Part shown: positions 57,567 to 64,000 of the stretch, piece after piece
How positions within the stretch are numbered: the stretch's first letter is position 1
How the letters are laid out: each line of letters opens with the position of its first letter
NCBI RefSeq assembly: GCF_047511655.1
Contig: NC_133402.1
Coordinates: forward strand, 65,476,951 to 65,540,950
DNA: 64,000 bases
DNA from: Castor canadensis
Taxonomy: Eukaryota > Chordata > Mammalia > Rodentia > Castoridae
Reading direction: 5' to 3'
Translations under genes and position numbers: made by a program
The notes under the pieces: model-generated
The model's database searches: none
Told to the model about the DNA's origin: nothing
What the model saw: the letters and a program-made list of their open reading frames with translations, nothing else

Positions 57567-60500
57567 CAGTTAAGTCTTCACTGAGTTGATGGAGAAATAA
57601 ATCTCTTTAAAATCTCATACATTTGTTATGATATAGGTCCAATACAGATGAAGCTCTTAAGAGAAAAGCATATCTGCCCTATTCAGCCCCTGGATCCAGC
57701 CACACAGCAGCTAGTACCTTAGATTGTACAAAATCAATGCTTAATTCATGTTTACTAACAAGTGCCAAATTCAAGAAGTAGGCAATCCAGTTTGGGAATA
57801 CATAAATACATAGGACAGTTAGATGAAACAGTCACACATAAGACAATCTAGACATATATGATCACCACAACCACCTCTATGTCATAGGCTTCCTCCTCAC
57901 TCTGACGCCCACTAACCTTACCTCATCTACACCTCAGTAAATACTAATTGGAACATTAGACAATTGGAAAAATGAAAAAATCATTCATTTCTTACCTAGT
58001 TCCTGAACACATGCTAAAGGAACCAGAAGATGGGGCACTATATCTAATTAAGTGACAGCTAATGAGTTCAAGCTTCCTTTCAAAAAAGAAAGAATGAAAC
58101 AATACAGAAACAAGGAAGTGGGGCGTGTTTGGGATTTCTTTCATACTGTCACAATGAAATGCTGTCCATGCCTAACAAGCAGGTACCTTGTGTCTGTGCA
58201 CTTCAACTGTCACTGCTGCCAGGAAGGAGGAGTACATCGAGTAAGTCTGCCTGGAAGTTCAAATTACACACATAGTACTTAAAAAGCTTTCCTTCCAGGA
58301 AATTTTCAATATCTTCTGTATAAAGTATGTAAGACAATATAGAAGGCAGGCATACTGAGTTTATAATCTAAATTAGGAGGTATAAAACAAATACAAACAA
58401 GGAAGTGGACTACAGAATAATAAATACAAGTTATATACTTCCATAACAATAACAACAAAATCAGAGAAGTGTGATTTTTCACAATCAGCAAAGGATGCCA
58501 TGAAACAGAACCTCTGCATTTCTAAAAGTCAATGATTATAAAGAGATTACACCAATGTTCACATTTTTTAAGACATGATTTTTCTTCTACATTGGGTTTA
58601 TTCAGTTTTGTTTGCAGAATTCGTATGACACAAATGAGAATTCCTTGAGTGTGGGATCTGTTTATACCTCTTTTTCTATGTTAAGTCAATGTCTGGATCA
58701 TAGTTCGTGTGCAAAACAAGCACACTAAACACGCAGTGAAATTCTGCTTGGTGATCTCACTTTCTGGGTAGAATGAGGTTCAGTGAGAAGCCAAAAGAAA
58801 CAAACATTCGTTGATATAAGATCAGAAGTGAAAGCATCACATTCATAGTTTGTAATCGAAATTTAATTTTTTAATCATTTCTATCCTCTGAAATTTGAAA
58901 ATCTGGAAGGTTTTCTGCCTTTAGAATTCATCCTATAATCTCCAAATAATCACAGAAAAACAATCTTGAAAACTAATTTCAAATCATTCACCGTATTTCT
59001 GCCTCTTGCAAGATCTGTTTCTCCTGTGATCAATTCACAGTCAACCCATATTCAATTACTTGCTATTTTGCCCTGCAAATATGTAAATTAGGCACAGTCC
59101 CAGTTTCACTGTGTGGACACAAAAACAAATTCAGCCATAAACAGTCAAAATAATAAGGCACATCTGGGGAAAGTAGGGATTTATGTAATTAAATTGTTCT
59201 TCCATTTTAGCCAGTGTTTATTTATCTTGGACCAACCTCCAAGGCCATTGCCACCTAGAAACTCTGCAATAATGACATCACTGCATATCCATTTTAATTG
59301 TACACATCAGCTTTTGCAGTGTAGCCTCAACTCCCATTCTAGCTGTTTGTTTTTAATTTTGGTCTCCTTATTGCTGTTAATTCTTTTATCTTATCTCAAT
59401 AGCATAATCATATTTCAACAGATACGTCAATGAATGCTTAGCTTGTACATATCAAAATCTTTCAGCAGATATTCATCATGAAACACTCATTTTGTTAATA
59501 ATGCCAATAACCATCATTAAATATGCCTTACAAGTATTCATGCACTGGGTGTCTTCAAAATGGGGCAGATTTACATTCTAATTAATTGGCCTATAGACAG
59601 TGCTTACAATAGAAGTACAAATTTCTGCCCTGTTCCAAATTCTGCTCTGTTCCAAATTCTGCCCTATTCAGATAATTGTACCTACTTTATTTCTAAATAA
59701 GTTTTTCTAAGTAATTTTCTTAAGTTTAAAGAAATTTTCTTATGTGTAAAAGAAAAAGAAAGTGAATAGCCAAAATTCTTCTTAAATGACTTCATCTGGT
59801 AGTCAAAAATTTGGAAAATGATTCCACCATATGCTCATTTCAGTATCTGGGATGCTGTGGTTTGTATTCTACTGTATACAGCACAGTAAAAGTTATGTGA
59901 GGGTATAATATGTATCAAACTTACTACCAAAGACCCAGGCACCTTTTGTTACATTTTGTTTTACATATTGTCCTTATAAAAGAAAAACACACTGACCACC
60001 ATAGGATAATTCAGTATGATGATCTGTCTTCAATGTGACAAAGTAAAAGAAATGCTTAATAACATAATTCTAAAAGCAATGCAAAGTTTCTTATTATAAA
60101 ACTCAAAATGCTTATTCAACTTGACTAAGGTCTATTATGAAATCATTATGGAATCACTTCTTCCCACAACTGAATCTGCAGCTACCAACTTCAAGTGTTT
60201 GGCCCCAAATTTTCATTGGCTCATTTCAAAAGAACCCACTGTACTTTGTCCTGTAAAAACTACCAAATCTGAAGGAGCACCATGAGAGAGTGAATCTAAC
60301 TTGAGATACAGTGCAAACATGTATGTAAACATCACAGCGTGCCATATGCTAACAGCAAGAATTTCAAAAATAACAGAAAAACTATAATTTGAGATTCAAA
60401 AAAGACTGTCAAATTCATATTTATTGATAGTTGTTCTAATCCAATGGAGATTATCAAAGCTTACAAGTCACATTACTTGCAAAGACATGCACACACACAT

Positions 60501-61189
60501 GCTATGCATTATGAAATAACTTTTTAAAAATACTGGCAGCACTTTCTCATGTGGACATCTTTGGTTTCCATTTTCTTTTGAGAAAGAAATTTGTATCTAA
60601 ATTAAATGATAAATCTTATGCTACAGAGTATATTTATAAAGATACAGCTTATAGTTCAAAACGTTCATCTAAAAGTGTGTTCAGAATACACATTCCGTTT
60701 GAAGCAACATTACAAACTTGTTTTTAAGTTAATTAGTCAAACAATCTATAAATGGGCTTTAAGTGGTCTTAAGAAGGCATCAGAAATATTCTAAAGTTGA
60801 ATGCTGTGACAACCAAATGCACAACTCCCCAAATGTACTAAAATTCACTGTATTCTATAGGCAAAACAACTGTATATTGTGCTATATAAATTACCTCTCA
60901 TTAAAATTGTTTTTAAAGAGCCTATCTAAACCATGAATAATTAATGTTATATATATAAACTATATAGATAAAATATATATCAGTTGCCTATATTTCCATA
61001 AAACTAATTATTACAGTTGAATTGTCCCTTAAAAATCATGTAAGAAATAGGAAATGGTTTCCTTTGTTGAAGTGAATAAATTCCTTATTCTGGCTTTTGG
61101 CAGGAGGTAAGTTTAATTAAAAGCTTATAAATTTTGTTCTAAAATAGACACTGCATTTCAAATAATTTTCAGAGACTAATTTATTTCTC

Positions 61190-61480
61190 CTGGGCCCTAA
61201 TTTACCTATAATTTTCAACTACATCCATCGTGTTTTCAAGGAAGTTTTGTTCACAAGTAAATAAGAGGAAAAGCAGCTGCACTGTGGCATCAGTCACCTT
61301 CCCTGGCTCCACCACGTGGGCCTCTCCTCGTGGTCCCAGGTTGACCCACAGGACAGACATGGTGGATGATGAAGCATTAGCAGGGTGCAGAAGCATTAGC
61401 AACGCCCCTTAGACAAAGGACGGCTCTGAGCTGGGCTGCCATGTTTTCGTTGGCTGGCTATTCTCAGGGGAGACGCTGTC
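61190..61480. other. GC-richer island in intron 3 (possible conserved element)
   Basis: Stands out from its AT-rich surroundings, with several CpGs and a CACGTG E-box at 61313-61318 (also contains the hypoxia-response core ACGTG). Frames of 60 and 66 codons overlap on opposite strands and the minus-strand one runs into a GTAAAT sequence. I recognise neither product. It could be an enhancer, an old exon, or chance. Confidence 0.3.
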
Positions 61481-61960
61481 AGAAATTCTGTCAATTTGGT
61501 TCACTGATATATTCCAAATACTAACAGCCCCTGAATGACAGCAGGCCTTCCATTAAAATTTTACTGCTTTTTCTGAAAGGCCGGCTCTTAAATATAATTG
61601 GAATAAATCAACCCAATTTTCCACTGGCTTCAGATATCTCACAGTATCCCCTCCTCATTAGAAACCCCACCACACTACCAGGTCCCCCAAGCTAAATCTC
61701 AGGTAGGAGGGGAAGGAGAGTGGGGTGGAGGTGGTAAGAATGAAGGACAGCAGTCCTTCCTAAACCTAAACATCGTTTTTGGTTCAGATATGGTCGCTTT
61801 TACAAGGAGTATCTTTCTTATAGTCAAAATCCAAACGTACATGTGGGCAAGTTTAATGTTACTGATGTGTTACTGGAAATCCATGCTAATTTTAAAACAA
61901 ATATATGCTATTGAGTCTCAGTAATTATTATAGTGAGTCTCATATCCTTTTTTCCTAGGA

Positions 61961-62028
61961 AGATAGATGATGATAAATTAGATAGATAGAGACAGATAGA
62001 TGATAGATCAATAGATAAAGATAGAGAT
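61961..62028. repeat. Degenerate (GATA)n microsatellite
   Basis: Repeated AGATAGATAGA with interruptions. Confidence 0.9.
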
Positions 62029-62536
62029 TATGTAGACATATTCCCAGTACAAGTTAACACCTGTCATATCATAATTCATCATGCAAGAAAAAGATATACA
62101 CAAACCCATGTTTTTGGCTAAGAGACTTTAGGGACATTCTAAAGATGCAAGCTTTATGGATTCTTTGAAGCTTTTAAGTGTTGATGGCACTGGGACTTCA
62201 TTATTCTCAATTGATGTCTTTCTTGTTTGCACTCTTGCCTAAAAACAGTACCTTTTTACTCTCCTTTATCCTTTAAACCATTTCATTTGCAAATAATGTT
62301 TGCTTTGCATTTTCAAATCAAAGGAAAGATGTAAGTACACTTTTCTGTGTTAAGAAAATTCAAGGGGATTTAAAATGAACAATCAGTGACCAAAAATATA
62401 AAAAGAAAAAAAGAAGATACAAAGAAAGAAAGTCAGTAATCACTATGAGTCATGAGAACATGATGTTAGTTTTCAAAATGTAAGACATTAAGAGAGGATA
62501 TTGGATATTTCAAATCAATGAGGATAGTGGCATAGT

Positions 62537-62620
62537 ATGGACTGGGGATAGCTCAGCGGTAGGGTACATGCTTTGTATCTGGAAGGTTTTTGGTTCGAGC
62601 CTTAGCACCAAAGTAAATAA
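62537..62620 (+). mobile_element. ID element with intact Pol III boxes
   Basis: A box TAGCTCAGCGG (62549-62559) and B box GGTTCGAGCCT (62592-62602) at normal tRNA-like spacing, with a short A-rich tail. It is the best-preserved Pol III promoter in the window. Confidence 0.85.
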
Positions 62621-63181
62621 GTAAAAAAGGTATTTATGCATTGGAAAGGTTCTTCTTCCTTAACAGCACAGGCCTTCTGATATCTCACTTCTACTTATAA
62701 TCTTATGTGATCCATTTCTTTCTGTTTAACCAGAATCTGTTGGGTTTTCCTTCTCAATAGAACAGTACAACATGATCTTTAGTTCATCTTTAACTCAAGA
62801 TTAAAGCATGAATTTCACAAAAATCTTATGCCATGTTTTCTCATTGCTGTTTATAGTAACTCATCAATGGTGACCACAGTACATGATTATCTCAGGCCAT
62901 GATTTTATAACTATGGGTAAAATCTACATTTTAAAATAATTATTTCTTTTAAAAGGGGGAGAGGTAGAAGGAGGTAAAGAAAGTTAAAGATAGGAAGTAA
63001 ATTTGATCAAAGTACATATGAGATGTATGGAGCTACCAAAATGAAACCCCTTTGTATAACCAATTTATGCTAATAAACATGATTCCTAGTTAGTAATATA
63101 ATATATAATCCATGGCTATAAATTTCAACTCTTTACAAACAATTCAAAAGAAACTGGAAAATCCACAGGCTATTTTCTTAC

Positions 63182-63318
63182 CAGTCAGTAAACAAGATGA
63201 TCAGATCTTCTTGACTGGCATACTGTTCCATGATTTCTTTCATTAATCTCACTTTTTGGCCCCCTCCAATACTATTCATTCCATCACCACCTCTCCACTC
63301 CTCCCCTTGACCAATGAC
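63182..63318 (-). CDS. PLOD2: PLOD2 exon 3 (glycosyltransferase-like domain, residues 68-113)
   Basis: First exon of PLOD2 visible here. It is 137 bases: 45 whole codons (residues 68-112 on the 758-residue scale) and the first two bases of codon 113. It begins [11 protein letters not shown] and ends IILFTD. The acceptor is TTTATAG on the minus strand and the donor is TG|GTAAGAAA. Joined to exon 4 the split codon reads Cys, producing D112-C-F-D115. This D-x-x-D motif corresponds to the metal and UDP-sugar binding aspartates known in the LH3 glycosyltransferase domain. Whether this domain is catalytically active in LH2 is disputed. No start codon is expected because exons 1 and 2 lie upstream of the window. 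Confidence 0.95.
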
Positions 63319-64000
63319 CTATAAATGAAATCAACATTTCAACCCTGAGAAAAATTAAATTATAATAGTACCATAAAAAGTCATCAGCAACCTGTACAGT
63401 ACTGCACCATAAACCCTCTTTTCCCAGTGCCTTAAATCATAACGCTAAGAATTTAAAAATAATGCCTAGCAAGGTCATAATCCTCTAACACTATCCAACC
63501 CAAAAATGCCATTCCCATTTTTATAATTTCAAAAGTTGGATCTAATCCATGCAGGTGGACAGAAAGTATTTCTTATGTTTTATGTTATTCCTGTTATTCA
63601 GAATAAAATGAGAAAGAAAATGAAGAAACTTCACATCACTTTTCTCAGTCTAGCCAGACATCTGTAAGATCCACACTGAAATCCCATGAACCTCCTGAAA
63701 TCCCAGACTGAGCCCTTATGAGATTTCCCTACTGAACCAAAGGGATTGCTCACGGAAAGGCAGGAGACATTAAGCAAAATGTCACTTTCTTTACCATTAA
63801 ATCTTAAACTTCAACCATTCTCAAAAGCTTAATAAAAATTTATCAGTGCAAGAAATGGCCTAAACACAGTTACTTTGAGCTAAACCTGGTCCCTTTCTCT
63901 TCACTATTTGTCTCAACCTCAGCCACTGCCACACACTGTTATGCATGGTTGACACACCTGGGCCCCCCAAGAGCCGAAACACCAGCCTATACACACACAC
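63319..64000 (-). other. PLOD2 intron 2 (3' part)
   Basis: 682 bases. Exon 2 (expected to code a segment ending in FNYTVK) was sought here and not found, so it lies beyond the window. A short CA run ends the window. Confidence 0.85.

Larger units (their letters stand above)
53174..63181 (-). other. PLOD2 intron 3
   Basis: About 10.0 kb, the largest complete intron. Old L2, hAT and L1 fragments, a GATA-type microsatellite, an intact ID element and a GC-richer island near 61200-61470 are listed separately. The rest is AT-rich without a supported feature. Confidence 0.85.

Noticed and set aside
63319..64000. Possible PLOD2 exon 2
   Set aside because: No sequence coding the expected segment ending in FNYTVK was found on the minus strand.

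Overview
This window is vertebrate nuclear DNA from a placental mammal, almost certainly a rodent. It is AT-rich, has large introns with GT-AG splice sites, and carries B1/Alu-like, ID-like (tRNA-derived), MIR, L1/HAL1, Tigger and hAT remnants. A composite SINE recurs many times: a 7SL-like part joined to a tRNA-like part with a 'ggtttgaactcag'-type B box. From memory this suggests a beaver-like or other castorimorph rodent, but no database was searched and the species call is tentative.

The only protein-coding gene I can support is PLOD2 (procollagen-lysine 2-oxoglutarate 5-dioxygenase 2, lysyl hydroxylase 2, LH2), on the minus strand. Eighteen coding exons lie between 63318 and 21598, corresponding to human exons 3 to 19 plus the alternative cassette exon 13A. 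Exons 1 and 2 (signal peptide and first residues of the glycosyltransferase-like domain) lie beyond 64000. The joined exons give 691 codons plus a stop, with no frameshift or premature stop. Adding the 67 residues recalled for human exons 1-2 gives 758, the length recalled for human LH2b, so residue numbers below use that scale. Nearly all of the short open frames elsewhere are chance frames, repeat translations, or shadows of these exons.

Layout: 1 to about 20320 is intergenic DNA downstream of PLOD2, with a transposon graveyard (L1/HAL1 remnant near 5400-7445, Tigger at 11012-11805, hAT fragment, MER2-like element, L2 and several SINEs). About 20320-21597 is the PLOD2 3' UTR, with two poly(A) signal candidates and a perfect miR-26 seed match. 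21598-63318 is the spliced coding region. 63319-64000 is the 3' part of intron 2.

The exons encode in order the N-terminal glycosyltransferase-like domain (with a D-x-x-D motif), the accessory domain, and the C-terminal Fe(II)/2-oxoglutarate dioxygenase domain (H687, D689, H739, R749) that hydroxylates telopeptide lysines of collagen in the ER. The most informative observations are the intact exon 13A with its weak, U-rich-flanked donor, a SINE that duplicated the likely branch-point segment of intron 11, a truncated U2-snRNA-like retrocopy in the intron after exon 13A, and a polypyrimidine tract of about 415 bp in intron 7. I found no previously undescribed biological system.
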